A stretch of 64,000 nucleotides of DNA from positions 1,364,001 through 1,428,000 of the forward strand of contig PSQN01000006.1 of assembly GCA_002989075.1 (NCBI GenBank), in the 5' to 3' direction. The position numbers were made by a program, and so were the translations under genes. The notes below the pieces were generated by a model, which ran no database searches, was not told the origin of the DNA, and saw only the letters and a program-made list of their open reading frames with translations. The stretch is from Arthonia radiata (lineage: Eukaryota; Ascomycota; Arthoniomycetes; Arthoniales; Arthoniaceae). This document shows, piece after piece, positions 12,364 through 24,600 of the stretch (the first letter of the stretch is position 1; the number at the start of each line of letters is the position of its first letter).

Positions 12364-13106
12364 CCTCCTGGGCACTTAGGCTGCGGCTTTGATGTCTCAA
12401 TCTTTCGAGTCGCCGTGCAAGCCCGGCTGTACTCAACTCCTAAATCGTTGCGATCTGCCGGAGAATGTAGTTCGCTCTACGAGCACATGAAGTGCCACCG
12501 GATCGTGTATGTTGCGCGCAGCACCTTGCCAAATCGATGCTTGAAATGACAAGTTTGACAGCGGTCGCGCACAGCGAGCTTAATAAGTAGTCTGCGCGAC
12601 GCAATTTATTCCGGTTAGAGGAGCGTTTGAGCGTTTGTAGCGGGCGGTCTATGAGCGATCGGTAGCGAGATGGAGCAGCGTGGCTTGAAGCCCGGAGTCT
12701 CAGTGAGCGCTCGCCTAACTACAGTCTACACGGGCCAAAGTACCAGAGCCTTGACCAAATGCTCACGGTTTGGGTCGGCGAAGCAGACTCAGCCTCGCGG
12801 CGAGCAAGAAGAAGACACCTGACTCGCCCCTTTTTGCCTATGCACACATGGAGGGGTTGTGGGGCACTTCCAGTCGCAGACTTGATAGGTTGAAAACAGT
12901 AACAAGTTGTTCCAATTGCCTCTCGACGCTGGATCCTCTATCTGGAGATACGGTACTTACGTTGGTCTTTCATAGCGACTAATCCTTTTTCCGTCATACC
13001 CTTCCCTTATTGTATTCGTACATCGTGTCATACCCCAAGCAGTTCTCACTCAGGTGGTCATTATATTTACCAGTAGCCCCGTTCAAAACTCCAGAACAAA
13101 CGCCGT
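12364..13106. other. Intergenic, PEF1 promoter and MADS gene 3' flank
   Basis: About 740 bp with no supported gene. The 213-bp open frame near 12770 lacks protein features. Confidence 0.4.
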
Positions 13107-14983
13107 CTAGCCCGACCTGGGCTTTTTAGTTACGCCTCCCTCATCTTCCCCAGGCGACTTCTTCCTCTTGTCAGATGGCTCGTCTCTAAAGCTGGGCCCG
13201 TGATATGCAATCGGCGTCGGCTGATACACAGCAGGGCTGGCGAGCGCGTTGCCATGCATTGACCCAAAACCCAGCTCAGGAAACATGCTCGAGGGTGAGC
13301 TCATGTAGCCATGTTCCTGCATTACTCGACTTGGCAAAGCGGACATTGGCGACGCGTCTTTGTAGTGATCCCCACCCGTCTCCTGCTTCTTGGGCACCGT
13401 CGGTCTTGCAAATGGATTGGTCGGACCAGTCGCGCCAGCGCTCAGAATCGCGCCTGCACTTGCGCTACGAGGCGAAGGCGCGGGTAATACAAGATTTGAG
13501 TGGTGGCTCGTGTCGGAGGTCCCTGGCTTGGCTGGGGTAGAATTCGTCTTCGTCGAGGCCTCTTTCGAGGACTCGTCGCCGCCAGTATTTCCTTCTTCTG
13601 CGCCACTCTCCGTTGCCTCGCCAGGAATTTGAACTGATAGCTTTGGCCTGTTTGACTGCATGCTGTTAACCCGCGACGGAGCCGGCATGCTGCTGAGGCT
13701 GCCGGAGTTGGGTTGTGAGACGTGCGGAATTGGAGCGGATGCTGGAGGAGGGGCATACCGCGATTGGGTTTCGTCATGCCGCATAGCGGCCGCCACATCG
13801 ATAGACGACGGTCGCGGACCAATGTCTTCCTGCTTGATGATCGGCCGACCCGCCATGTCGGCCATGGGTGGTTGCCAACTCCGTTGTTGTGGGCCCGTTT
13901 GTGGCCCTTGTTGCATATTCCCCTGCATGACAGCAAACTGGCGACTGGGCTCAGATGCGCGATGCTGAGCGGGCATGCGCTGGGGTTCGGGGCCAGGAAG
14001 TGGGGGACTTTGAAATGGACGAGAAGGTTGTGGTGGAGTGTGCATCATTGGCGCGTGCTGAGCAGCCTCTGCTTGTGTATGTACAGGGATCTGAGGAGGC
14101 ATGGATTGTCGGCGTTGCTCTTGGAGATATAATTGTTGCATTTGCGCCTGTGGGGGGCCTGGGTGTGAGTAATGATGTGGAGGCATCGGTGGCGTGTGCA
14201 TAGGCGGCGTTCCTTGGGTTGCACGCATGTACGCGGCATGTTGCTGCGCTGAAAATTGAGGAGGTTGATACATGTACTGCGGGTGCTGTTGCATTGGCTG
14301 TGTGGCTTGGGGATGGGGGTGATTTTGAGGGACCAGATTCGAGCTCTGACGGCGAATGTGATTCCTAGACGAGGGTCTGGAGCCAGGCTGTTGAGGTTGC
14401 GGTTGCGGTGTAGACAGGCGGTGGGGTGGAAACGCGCCGTTGGGCATGGGTGGCGAGGACGAAGCTGAAGGAGTGCTCCGTTGTCTCATATGTTGCATGT
14501 GAGGTTGATCATTCAGTGGGTGCTGCACAACGCCATGGTGCGGCGGCGATGGAAAGTCTTGCGGGGGTGTGCCCATGGGAATGTCTTCGTCGTCGTCGTC
14601 ATCGCCGCCATCCTTGTCCGCGAAGTCGGCAGGGCCCTTGTGCTCATGGGGTTGTGACTACGATACGTTAGCTACTTCGAGGCCTTGGTGCGTGCGAGCA
14701 GCGACCGTACGTAGTGATAACGCTGTAATGTCTGGTGTATATCGCCCGACGAGAACTCGTACAGCTTCTTGTTTGAACCAAAGATGATGACCGCAACATC
14801 GACAGAGCAGAGCACAGAAAGCTCATGCGCCTTCTTGAACAGACCACCCTTGCGTTTGAGAAAGGTCCTGAGGTACAATCAATCAGCATGCAAAGCGCGG
14901 ATCTCTGAGTGATCGACTCGAGCATACACAGAACGGTTACGATCATCTTTGATCGCCTTGATCTCGATCTTCCTCCGACCCAT
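13107..14983 (-). CDS. rlmA: MADS-box transcription factor, MEF2/Rlm1 type
   Basis: Exons 14983-14928, 14867-14711 and 14657-13107 give 587 residues. Residues 1-60 are a MADS box of the MEF2/SRF class: [19 protein letters not shown], then [20 protein letters not shown] and [19 protein letters not shown]. An acidic patch ([11 protein letters not shown]) and a long P/Q/H-rich tail follow, ending in a basic [20 protein letters not shown] segment. The two early introns interrupt the MADS region, and the tail has no intron. In yeast and Aspergillus, Rlm1/RlmA is activated by the cell-wall-integrity MAP kinase and induces wall-synthesis genes; that this protein does so is inferred by family. The wall enzyme at 28-30 kb and the S6K-like kinase are not physically linked to it. 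Confidence 0.92.
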
Positions 14984-15837
14984 GACAGCGAACGCCGAAA
15001 CGAAAGACTAAACAGGTAATGAAATATTACAAGATAGTAAATGAAAATAGATATTAAAATGAAGAAGGTTTGAGCAGGCCACCAGAGTGGAAGTCGCAGA
15101 CCAGGAGTTGAAGTAAGTAATCGTCGAGGCGCGGAGGGGCACGGCTGAGGGAGGGCGAGAAAATAGTGCTGGTGAGGTTCAATGGGTGCAGCTGCAGGTT
15201 CAGGTAGGGCGAATGATGGTGAACTGTGTCATGGGCCTGCAAATGACAACAGGATGAGCTTGGGGATGAAAGACTTCTAAAAATATCTTGAGAAAGAAGA
15301 GGCACGGAGGTGCGTCCAAGTCTTTTAACCGCACGGGGCACCAGCTCGACCGTCCGTGCTCGATGGATGTTAGTTTCCCAAACAGGAGATCTCATACCAC
15401 TAGTTCTGGTAGGGTGGTACCGCCAGTATTCTTGGCCCCTCGCTAAACTCTCCTCGTCCAACGCACCGCTCCACTCCTCCAGGTACCGGCGGCAGCATAC
15501 AGATCCCAGGAGGTTAGGAAGCTAGCCGGACGAATACCATACAGGCAATTTGGAAGACTTACATAAAGTAAGCGGAAGAGCTCGGGGATGCACGCAAGAA
15601 CTGAGGGCGTACCACTAGCAACCATTGCGCCTCGAATCTATTTCGGTCTTCGCGCTTGGGGCCTCTCTACTTAACGTGACCCTAATGCAGACATGGTTCA
15701 CACCTACTGGTGGATTCTGCCCGTCGATGGCTTGAACTTCGATGACTGATTGATCATCTGGCTCTTCCAAGGAACTGGCGCGGTGGTGTCTCATGCGGTC
15801 ATCCCAGCGTGCCGCACACCGTGTCTGCTGCGTCCTC
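14984..15837. other. MADS gene promoter and leader; cyclophilin 3' flank
   Basis: About 850 bp. A 135-codon minus-strand frame (15461-15054) ends 70 bp before the MADS start and has no recognisable protein pattern; I read it as leader or promoter sequence. Confidence 0.4.
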
Positions 15838-16639
15838 CTACATCTGGCCACATTGGCTATTGCTGTTAGCCTTGCGAGCAAACACTGATGGTAGAAGCTA
15901 CAACATACTCAATGATCACGTCCAGCGCCGGGCGATCATTGTCCTTGGTGCGAACCTGCTCGATCTTGCGAACCGTCTCCATGCTGCCGTCGTTCTCGAT
16001 CACCTTGCCGAAGACGACGTGCCTGCCGTTGAGGTGAGGCGTCGCGGTCGTGGTGATGAAGAATTGGGATCCGTTGGTGTTCTTGCCGGAGTTCTATGAT
16101 ACAGTCAATAGTGAACCGCCGGTTGTAGTAAAAGGACATTCACCGCCATGCTAAGGAGGCCGGGGCGGTCGTGAGGGATGTTGAAGTTCTCATCGGCGAA
16201 GGAGCGAGAGCCATAGATGGAGGCTGATCAGGTTTAGCTGCGTTCGCATCGACATACCACCAGACTCGAGACTCACCAGATCCCGTACCATCTCCCTTGA
16301 GGAAATCACCGCCCTGGAGCATGAACTGCTTGATCTATGCTAGTTTAGCACCCTACGCCGTCGACTGGTAGTTCTCGAACTACTTGCCACGCGATGAAAG
16401 CGGCATCCCTTGTAGCCCTGAGGCTGGCCCTGAGCATTCTTGCTCTCTCCGGTGCAGAACTGACGGAAGTTCTCAGTGGTCTTGGGAACCACATCTTGGA
16501 ACAGCTCCATGTTGACCTTGCCAAGCGGCTCGCCGCCGATGGTGATGTCAAAGAAGACGATGGGGTTTGGTTCCGCGGTTGGGGTCTGTCCGGGCGACTG
16601 TACTGGCGGCTGAACCGGTGACTGCAGGGTCGAGGCCAT
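15838..16639 (-). CDS. Cyclophilin H-type peptidyl-prolyl isomerase
   Basis: Exons 16639-16388, 16334-16277, 16223-16144, 16093-15909 and 15862-15838 give 199 residues. A proline-rich head (about 20 residues) precedes the cyclophilin fold: [74 protein letters not shown], with end VIIDNSQCGQM. The catalytic Arg of FHRVI, Phe and Gln of FMLQGGDF, and His of [10 protein letters not shown] are present. The spacing fits CypH, the isomerase of the U4/U6 snRNP, although a general cytosolic paralogue is possible. The first intron (16335-16387) appears to use a GC donor (GTG|gcaagt); the GT alternative would delete the conserved Val of FHRVI. Five exons in 600 bp is dense for this window. Confidence 0.92.
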
Positions 16640-17220
16640 CTTGCTATACTTGGTGAGAGTTGTTGCTTGTGATTGGTCTTCTGGGCAAAAATGGCTCAGC
16701 GGTCACTGCGATGCTCCGTGAAGAGAGAGGAAGGGCGGAACAGGCTCAATAAAATAGTTTGCTGGTGGAACGGCCCCCAAGGCGAAATGTTTCACAAATC
16801 ATCATCTCTTCACCTATGTCTGCCTTCCGCTTGACGCCTGAAAGATCAGGTACACATTCGCGGCACGGCCATCATTTGCAGCTTTTCAGGGTCTCTCGAG
16901 AAGCCGGTCGATGCAAGTGTGCACCCATCATAGGATCACGCTATACCACATTAGTATGGGGCGGTGCCAGCTAATAGCTCGACACCTTGAATAGGCGGCC
17001 ATCCAATAGCGTGCAATCACGCTGCAGACGATGGACAATCATGAGATGCAGTATAAGCTCTGAGCCTTGTTGAGCTCCGCCAAAGACCGCAGATCGGTGA
17101 TCCTCCTGTTACGGAGGAATATGGGCGCATAGCATATATGTGTGTGTATATAATTATATGAAAGGTGCAGTACACTCAAATCTTTGCTGTCCAATCTCAA
17201 GTCATACCGTGGTAGTCAGC
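16640..17220. promoter_or_regulatory. Divergent promoter, cyclophilin and LURP-one-like gene
   Basis: 581 bp between two diverging starts. A T/A-alternating stretch near 17135-17158 (tatgtgtgtgtatataatta) lies about 65 bp before the plus-strand ATG and could act as a TATA region. This is inferred from position. Confidence 0.45.
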
Positions 17221-17992
17221 ATGTTTTCCAGCAATGGCTCGAATGCAGCGTCCGGTCCATCAGTTCCTCTTGGCCTCGACAGCACACGCATCTCTTACCA
17301 GCCGCCCGGAATACAACTTCTCAAACAGAACAGGTCGCTCACAGAGAGGGATGATTATGCAGTGATTGCCGAGGATGGTTCAATTCTCCTCACTTCCGAG
17401 CGTGAATCTGGATCAGCCGGCTTCAAGAGAGGTATGTGATCTTGAGCCCCGAAAGCGAAGCACTTTTTGGCTGAATGTGGAAATCCAGATGTTATGGACT
17501 CTACCGGCGCTGTCCTGTTCAAGACCGAAATCGTCAAAGTGAAAGCATTAGGATCAGTCTATATCAACAGTCCGAACGGTGATCAGTTGGTCGAGATCAA
17601 GCGCACCTTTGGGTTGAAAGTGAAGCTGGTGGTCAAATTTCAGAACATCGACGACCAACCCATCGAGCTAGTGGTTAAGAGCAGGTCGTCGCATGACGAT
17701 GAGCTTGAACTTGTCTGGGACAAGCAGGTGATCGCGAAGACAGAGAGGCAGCCATTTGATATGGCTGAATACAAGAGGACCGGTCTGAGCGCGAGATGGA
17801 AGGTGGACATCCCAGCGAACGTAGATACTCAATTGGTAAGTGCACTTATGATCGTCTCTTCTAGGAAATGGCTAAACCCACGTCCAGACGTGCACAATTT
17901 TCATGCTTGTCAATGAGTACCTGTCGCAGTGCAGCCAACAAGGGGCAGGCAGTATGGTGTCTTCTGCACTCATGGGGGTTGTTTGGGGTTGA
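17221..17992 (+). CDS. LURP-one-related (Tubby C2-like) protein
   Basis: Exons 17221-17431, 17489-17835 and 17888-17992 give 220 residues. The core has the LOR pattern: YAVIAEDGSILLTSE, then MDSTGAVLFKTEI, ALGSVYINSPNGD, TFGLKVKLVVKFQN and RLS-like TGLSARWKVDIP. The last exon adds CTIFMLVNEYLSQCSQQ and a short hydrophobic end. LOR proteins adopt a 12-strand barrel around a central helix, related to Tubby and phospholipid scramblase. In fungi they are common small cytosolic or membrane-associated proteins of unproven function. The ATG at 17221 is preferred over an upstream in-frame non-ATG extension. There is no signal peptide. Confidence 0.8.
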
Positions 17993-18780
17993 ATGTGTTC
18001 GGAGGGAAAGTCGTCAAGTGGCATAGTCAAGCTTTTGGTAGCGAGTCATGACCAAAGCTGTTGCTAGCTCGACTCCAAGACGTGTTCGGATGACTTTACA
18101 CAGAGAAGAGGAAAGCAGTCGCTTCAGGACTTGTACTAGGAGTGAATCGCTGGCCTAGCATAAAATGGGTTGCATGAATGAGTTCGGATCCAGGCGTGGC
18201 TGCTCGGCGTCTTGTTCCTCGCGGTCGATAAACCCCACCGCCGGGTCTGAGGCTGGGCGTGCCAAGCCACAAGCCTTGACATCGGACGAGCTAGTCATGA
18301 CCAGCTCGTTCATCTGATGTTCAATTCATCGGGTCTTCAGAATTTATCCTGAGTTGGTGCATATATATTGTCCTATTCACTGTCTGTTCCGTGTTGTCTT
18401 CAAGCGTTCTGCCGGCGATATTGCATCTACGCGACCGAGATTGAACAATTGAAGCGCGAGTAGATACGACTAGTCCCCGCCGATCTTCCGTTCGCCACGC
18501 AAGACGCCTCCACCTTCGAGACCGTCACGAGCCTCGCTTGCCTATCTTGACCACACGCTTCTCGCTTCTACTTCTCTTCTTCAATCGCTGATATCGTGCG
18601 ACTGAGCGCTCTCAAGCTCATACTGACAATTCGCACCATCTTCGCACGTGGGGCTCGGCAGCGTACATTGACCAATCTTGTATTACATCAGCACTACCTC
18701 ATTCGACCACTCTTCCAGGCCACCGATTCGATGCGTACGTGACATATTCATTACGACAGCAGCTGGCGTCGACGGCAACC
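17993..18780. other. Intergenic, RING gene promoter and leader
   Basis: About 790 bp without supported coding. C/T-rich sequence from about 18480 to 18720 is compatible with a fungal transcription start and leader for the RING gene. Confidence 0.4.
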
Positions 18781-20080
18781 ATGGCCTCTTCTAGCTCGTC
18801 CGTTGTCCCAAGCGCAACCAGCTCTGGTCCTGCCGGAGCCACTTCGAGTCCACCGCCGCAGTCTGATAGTAGTCCTACAAGCCGGCCTCTGTTGTTCTTC
18901 GTGGCTCTTGGATTTGGTGTTGTATTCACCAATCTATGGTTCGTCTGGCCAGTATACTATAGCGTTCCAACAGCTCAAGACTGACTGCTTCATCAGGATC
19001 ATCGTTGGCGTCAAGTACTGCTTTCGATATAATCGCAACCGGCGCGGTCCGCTTGATGAGAATGGCAATCCCATAGATCTCAACGACATGCCTCGCCCGA
19101 GGCGAAAGCGCGAGAAGAAACTCATGAGCATGGAAGAGGTCAATGAGCGCTTTCCACTTACCAAATACAAGATATGGCGCTCGACTCGGGAGCAGAGCGG
19201 CTTACCAAATGCGGGTGGGATCACTGCCCCTCCAAGTCGAGCGCAAAGCGTACGCGGACACAGCAACGAGCTCAAACGGGTCTCCTCCGAAGGCGCACGA
19301 CAAATCGATGGAAAGGACACGAAACGAGCGTCCGATGAGCACTCCACACAACGGCGAGATTCTGGCTTGGATGGCACCATGGAGCGGCCGTCATCAGTCG
19401 AGGCACCAGCAAGAGCATCGCATGAGAAGCTTCCACCGCAGGTGCAAGTAACGGACCACGCCGATACCGAAGCTGGCAATGGCACTACATTGCTACAAAC
19501 TGAGACAGCAGCGACCGCTGAGGATGATGATGACGATCCCATACAACGAGCTGGCGTACCTGCAGAGTACGCTCAGGCACCCGGCGACACTTGCGCCATC
19601 TGTATTGACACATTGGAGGACGAGGACGATGTACGCGGGCTGACGTGTGGCCACGCTTTTCACGCTGGCTGTCTCGACCCATGGCTCACTAGTCGAAGAG
19701 CTTGTTGCCCTCTTTGCAAGGCCGACTTTTACGTCCCTAAGCTCTCGGAGCAGGATGGTACCAACAGCAATGGTGACCTTCCACAACCCCCGGAGCCCGC
19801 TCACAGAGGCCGCGTCAACGTTGGCGGAGCGAATTATCTTGTCAACTTCCACTATCGGCGTGGCTTTCCTACGCTCATTCGAGAATGGCCTGCCAGACCA
19901 TCATTAGCGCCCAACGCACAGCCCTCGGCTACTGAGCCATTATCCGGAAATCGGCAGCCCACGCAGACTACGATACAGCGGATGCGGTTGCGATTGCCAT
20001 CGCTGAGGGTGCCATTCAGGCGAGCGCCCACGACTGATGCACCCGCGACGCCTGGTCAATTGGAGACCGGGAGTCGCTGA
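18781..20080 (+). CDS. Membrane-anchored RING-H2 E3 ubiquitin ligase
   Basis: Exons 18781-18938 and 18997-20080 (58-bp intron splitting a Trp codon) give 413 residues. A Ser-rich head precedes one membrane span formed across the splice, LLFFVALGFGVVFTNLWIIVG. A long charged linker follows, with a DEDDDDD-like acidic patch. The RING-H2 finger lies at about 250-290: CAIC, then LTCGHAFHAGCLDPW, then ACCPLC, giving the C-C-C-H-H-C-C-C ligand set. The C-terminal region is basic with RMRLRLPSLRVPFRR. Such proteins ubiquitinate membrane or vacuolar cargo; substrate and organelle are unknown here. It lacks the protease-associated domain of the PA-TM-RING group. Confidence 0.85.
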
Positions 20081-20706
20081 CTGGTTTTACGATACCTCTG
20101 TATTTGCGTTACGATCATTGAGACTTGATGATGCGATGATTGACTTGTACATGTAAATACGCTACTTCTGTCATTTATGATAATACATACAACTTGCCAC
20201 CCACTACCACTACGGGGGTTGAAGATTTTTCTCCCGGTCTCCAAGCTTGTAATCGGAATTGCCTGGCAAATTGCACTCAGTAGAGGGCGTGAGTCCGAAA
20301 TAAGTCGGGTCTGGGCGGCTCATCGTAGGCGGCGCCGGCAAACAGATCCTGAACAGGTCTGCAGCAACCCAATGCCCAAATCGTCCAGATGCCGCCATCT
20401 CAGCCAAACCTCGCCTTTGCCTCTTGTATATAAAATGTCTTACCCAGTGTTGTCAAACCACTATATCCAATAGATCTAAGTCAAGACATCAAAAAGGCAA
20501 ACAAAGAACAAGACCCACAACGTCGTTGTACACGACTCTCATCTCTTTGACATCTTGCAAACTCCATTCACGTCCACGCTCATACCTCTGCAGACCTGGC
20601 GTCTAGCATCTCAAGCAAATACATTCATTGACTTCACTTCAACCCTGTGTTACTTACCACATACCTACATACACACATACTCACCACCACCAAACCCAGA
20701 ACGACA
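20081..20706. other. Intergenic, promoter of small secreted protein
   Basis: 626 bp. The last 150 bp are A/C-rich with many CA and ACAC runs, as in strong fungal leaders. A TATA-like 'tatataaaatg' sits near 20427. Confidence 0.45.
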
Positions 20707-21054
20707 ATGCACCTCACCCCCATCCTCCTCCTACTCCCCCTCACACTCGCCTTCCCTCAAACCCGCGGCAAAACCGACGTCGCGAACGCCATCATCCACC
20801 AAGCCGCGCCCTTCAGCACGCTCCCCGCGTGCGCCCAAAACGCCATCATGGCCGACCTCAAAAAGGGCATCGTCGGCTGCCAGTCCACCGATCCGAGCTA
20901 CTACTGCAAGAACCACGATACATTTAAGGCTACGATCGGCCATGATGCGGATCTGGCGTGTAACCCGAAGAGCCCGCCGGGCGGCATGCAGAATGGTGCG
21001 GTGATGTGGGTTGATAATCTTTGTCGGTTGGAGAGGCAGGCTTTTGGGCGGTAG
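20707..21054 (+). CDS. Small secreted protein, reduced CFEM-like
   Basis: Single exon, 115 residues. The signal peptide is MHLTPILLLLPLTLAFPQ. The mature chain carries five cysteines in LPACAQNAIMADL, GIVGCQSTDPSYYC, DADLACNP and DNLCRLE. The spacing around the first, third, fourth and last positions, and the STD before a cysteine, recall a CFEM domain (normally eight cysteines, haem or iron related). Several of the expected cysteines are missing (for example Ala in CAQNA where CFEM has Cys), so this is at most a degenerate relative. An odd cysteine number implies one free thiol. The ATG at 20707 follows an A-rich leader. It is an effector-like candidate by size and secretion only. Confidence 0.7.
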   Translation: MHLTPILLLLPLTLAFPQTRGKTDVANAIIHQAAPFSTLPACAQNAIMADLKKGIVGCQSTDPSYYCKNHDTFKATIGHDADLACNPKSPPGGMQNGAVMWVDNLCRLERQAFGR

Positions 21055-21641
21055 GGGAGGGCGGCTGGTACGCTCTTCGAAAGGAAAAAGGGAAGGGTGG
21101 TTTAAGGCGGAGCATTGGGATAAGAATACTGTCGCTTTTGAAACGCTCATGCTGATGTCCAGTGGCTGGCGTTGGAAAGAAACTTGAGTCTGAGGGCTTT
21201 ACGGAACCGTGTGCAAGCTTTGCGTAACTACACTTGCTTTATTGCGTGCAGAACATTTCTAGACTACCGATGTTTCCGAGCTGTTCCTTACAGCGTACGT
21301 TTCATCATGTCATCGATAAGAACAAGAGCTGAAGTGGAGTTTTGCTCGAAGTATTACTGTGCCCTGCCAAGAAATGTGTCACGTGGTGCGACCTGCCTAA
21401 TCACCGTCGTCTTTTCGCAACACAAACTTGCTCTTTCGCATCATCAACCAGTGAACATCAATCCACCCGGGCGAGTCTCTCACACGCCAATAGCTTGTGA
21501 CCCAGGTAAATACACCTCCGCACAATTCGACACCTGTGAAACAGTGATCGCCGTGACTCGCCCCGCGTTGATGACCTTTGGGACTGACCTTTAGACCTCA
21601 CTCTGGTTGCTAGTCGATGCGCTCAGTGACATCAGTCGAAG
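21055..21641. other. Intergenic, SF3B1 promoter
   Basis: 587 bp. A minus- and plus-strand scan shows only short frames. It holds the 3' end of the secreted-protein gene and the promoter of SF3B1. Confidence 0.4.
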
Positions 21642-24600
21642 ATGTCTGAGAGTAAGTTCGCACTCTCGTTGCGTTCTAAAAAGTCTGCTAACCAAGTGGC
21701 AGCCGACTTTAAAGAGGTCCAGCGCCTTCAACAGGAGCGCAACGCTCTCGCCGCGGGAAAGAAAGGTTCCAAGACCTTCGATCCTGCGAACCAACGCACT
21801 GACTCAAACAAGGCCTCTTTGACCGAGAGCTTCGACAAAGATCTGTACAGCAATGGCGACAAGTTCGCCGGCTACAATACGTCGATCGCGGCGGCTGATG
21901 GCGATGATGATGAGGAGATGGATGGTGACAACACCAACCGACTTGTCGGCCAATACACTGCGAGCTCGGCTCAAATGAATGAGTTTGCGCGTGGCGGACC
22001 GACTGAGGAGATGGATCTGATGGACTCGAAAGAGAAACAAGCACAAATCTCCAATCGCATGACCGACTACCAGAAACGCCAATTCAACAGGAAGCTGTCG
22101 CCAACTCGCGCCGATCCTCTTGCCGCCAATGGGGAGGCAGATGGTCAGACGTACAAGCAGGTCATGGCTGAGCGTGAATTAGAGCGAGAAGAGGAGAGAG
22201 TGGCACGCATCCTGAAAGAGCGACAGGCAAATGGTGAAGATGGTGTTGTTGAGCACGAAGCAACGCTGAGAGACAAGACGCCGCCGCCCGAGACAAAAGA
22301 CGCTGAGCCGCCTCGCAAGCGAAAGAGGCGTTGGGATACTGGCACGGATACAGGCACCGAGGCTACTCCTGCCCCGGAGACCGTCAATGGGGATGCAGCC
22401 GCTACAAAACGATCGCGATGGGACACAGCTGAATCCGCCACACCGGCACCGTCTGATGCTTCGAAGAAGTCACGACGGTGGGACACAGGTGGCGGAGCTG
22501 CAGCGGTAGCTCCAGCACCTCCTCAAGGCCAGGCACCTTCGTTTATTGGTTTCGGCACTGATGTCTCCGCACGCAACGCACCGCTTTCAGACGAAGACCT
22601 TGATCGCATGCTACCATCCGAGGGATACAAGATACTTGATCCTCCGCCAGGCTTCGAGCCTCTTCGAAAGCCAACATCTGGAACCCAGGCACCAGCTACT
22701 CTCTTCGACCAGCAGCCAGTCGATGTTGCTGCTATTGGGCGGGCTGCGCCTGAAGGCGTGCCTGGTGTTGGCGACCTGCAGTTCTATAAGGAGTCAGATC
22801 AGCAGTACTTTGGAAAGCTCGCAGATGGCTCGAATGAAAATGAGATGTCAGTGGAAGAGCTCAAGGAGCGAAAGATTATGCGATTACTGCTCAAAGTCAA
22901 GAACGGCACGCCACCACAACGAAAGACTGCTCTTCGTCAGATCACTGACAACGCTCGATCTTTTGGTGCAGGGCCACTGTTCGATCAGATTCTACCTCTA
23001 CTTATGGAAAAGAGTCTCGAAGACCAGGAGCGTCACTTGCTTGTCAAGGTCATCGACCGTATTCTGTACAAGCTAGACGACCTGGTGCGACCGTACGTTC
23101 ACAAGATTCTGGTCGTCATTGAGCCACTCTTGATTGATCAAGACTACTTCGCTCGGGTCGAAGGCCGCGAGATCATTTCCAATCTATCGAAGGCCGCGGG
23201 CTTGCCATCTATGATCAGCACCATGCGACCAGATATCGATCACGTCGACGAGTATGTCCGAAACACGACCGCGCGAGCCTTCGCTGTCGTCGCGTCTGCT
23301 CTCGGTATTCCTGCTCTACTTCCTTTCCTACGAGCCGTTTGTCAAAGCAAGAAATCCTGGCAGGCTAGGCACACTGGCGTCAAGATCATTCAGCAGATTG
23401 CTATCTTGATGGGTTGTGCCGTACTTCCCCATCTCAATGGTCTTGTGGATTGCATCGGGAGCAGATTGGACGACGAGCAGACGAAGGTGCGAACAGTCAC
23501 ATCGCTGTCCATCGCAGCTTTAGCAGAGGCTAGCGCTCCCTACGGTATCGAGAGCTTCGATCAAATCCTCAACCCTCTTTGGACCGGCGCCCGCAAGCAG
23601 AGAGGAAAGGGACTGGCTGGCTACTTGAAGGCTGTCGGATATCTCATTCCACTCATGGACGAGGAATATGCCAACTACTACACCAGTCAGATCATGCAGA
23701 TTCTGCTCCGAGAGTTCCAGTCGCCTGACGAAGAGATGAAGAAGGTTGTGCTCAAAGTTGTGTCACAGTGCGCCAACACCCAAGGTGTCACTTCAGCATA
23801 CCTCAAAGAGACAGTACTCAATGACTTCTTCAAAGCATTCTGGGTCCGTCGCATGGCCCTTGATCGGCGTAACTATCGACAGGTTGTTGACACCACGGTC
23901 GACCTTGGCCAAAAGGTCGGATGTGGAGAAATCGTTGAGCGGATCGTCAGCAACCTGAAGGACGAGCAAGAAGCATATCGCAAGATGACATTGGAGACAA
24001 TCGAAAAATTGATCGCATCTTTGGGTGCTGCCGACATCCAAGAGCGACTTGAGGAGCGACTGATCGATGGTGTACTTCATGCATTCCAAGAGCAGAGCGT
24101 CGAAGACATTGTCATGCTCAACGGCTTTGGCACAGTTGTCAACGCTCTCGACACCCGCTGCAAAGGCTATTTGCCGCAGATTGTCAGCACCATCCTATGG
24201 CGACTTAATAATAAGTCTGCAACCGTCCGTCAACAAGCAGCCGACCTCATCTCACGAATTTCGTTGGTCATGTCGCACTGTGGTGAAGAACAGTTGATGG
24301 GCAAGCTCGGCATTGTGCTCTATGAGTACCTTGGTGAAGAGTATCCAGAAGTGCTTGGCTCCATCCTTGGTGCCCTTCGCAGCATCGTCACTGTGGTTGG
24401 TGTCACTTCAATGCAACCACCCATCAAAGACCTCCTCCCACGTCTAACACCAATTCTCCGCAATCGTCACGAGAAGGTGCAAGAGAACACCATCGATCTC
24501 GTCGGCCGTATTGCCGATCGCGGCGCTGAATCTGTCAACGCCCGCGAGTGGATGCGTATCTGCTTCGAGTTACTTGACATGCTCAAAGCCCACAAGAAGG

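Noticed and set aside
15054-15461. 135-codon minus-strand frame upstream of the MADS gene
   Set aside because: No protein character and positioned as leader/promoter of the MADS gene.
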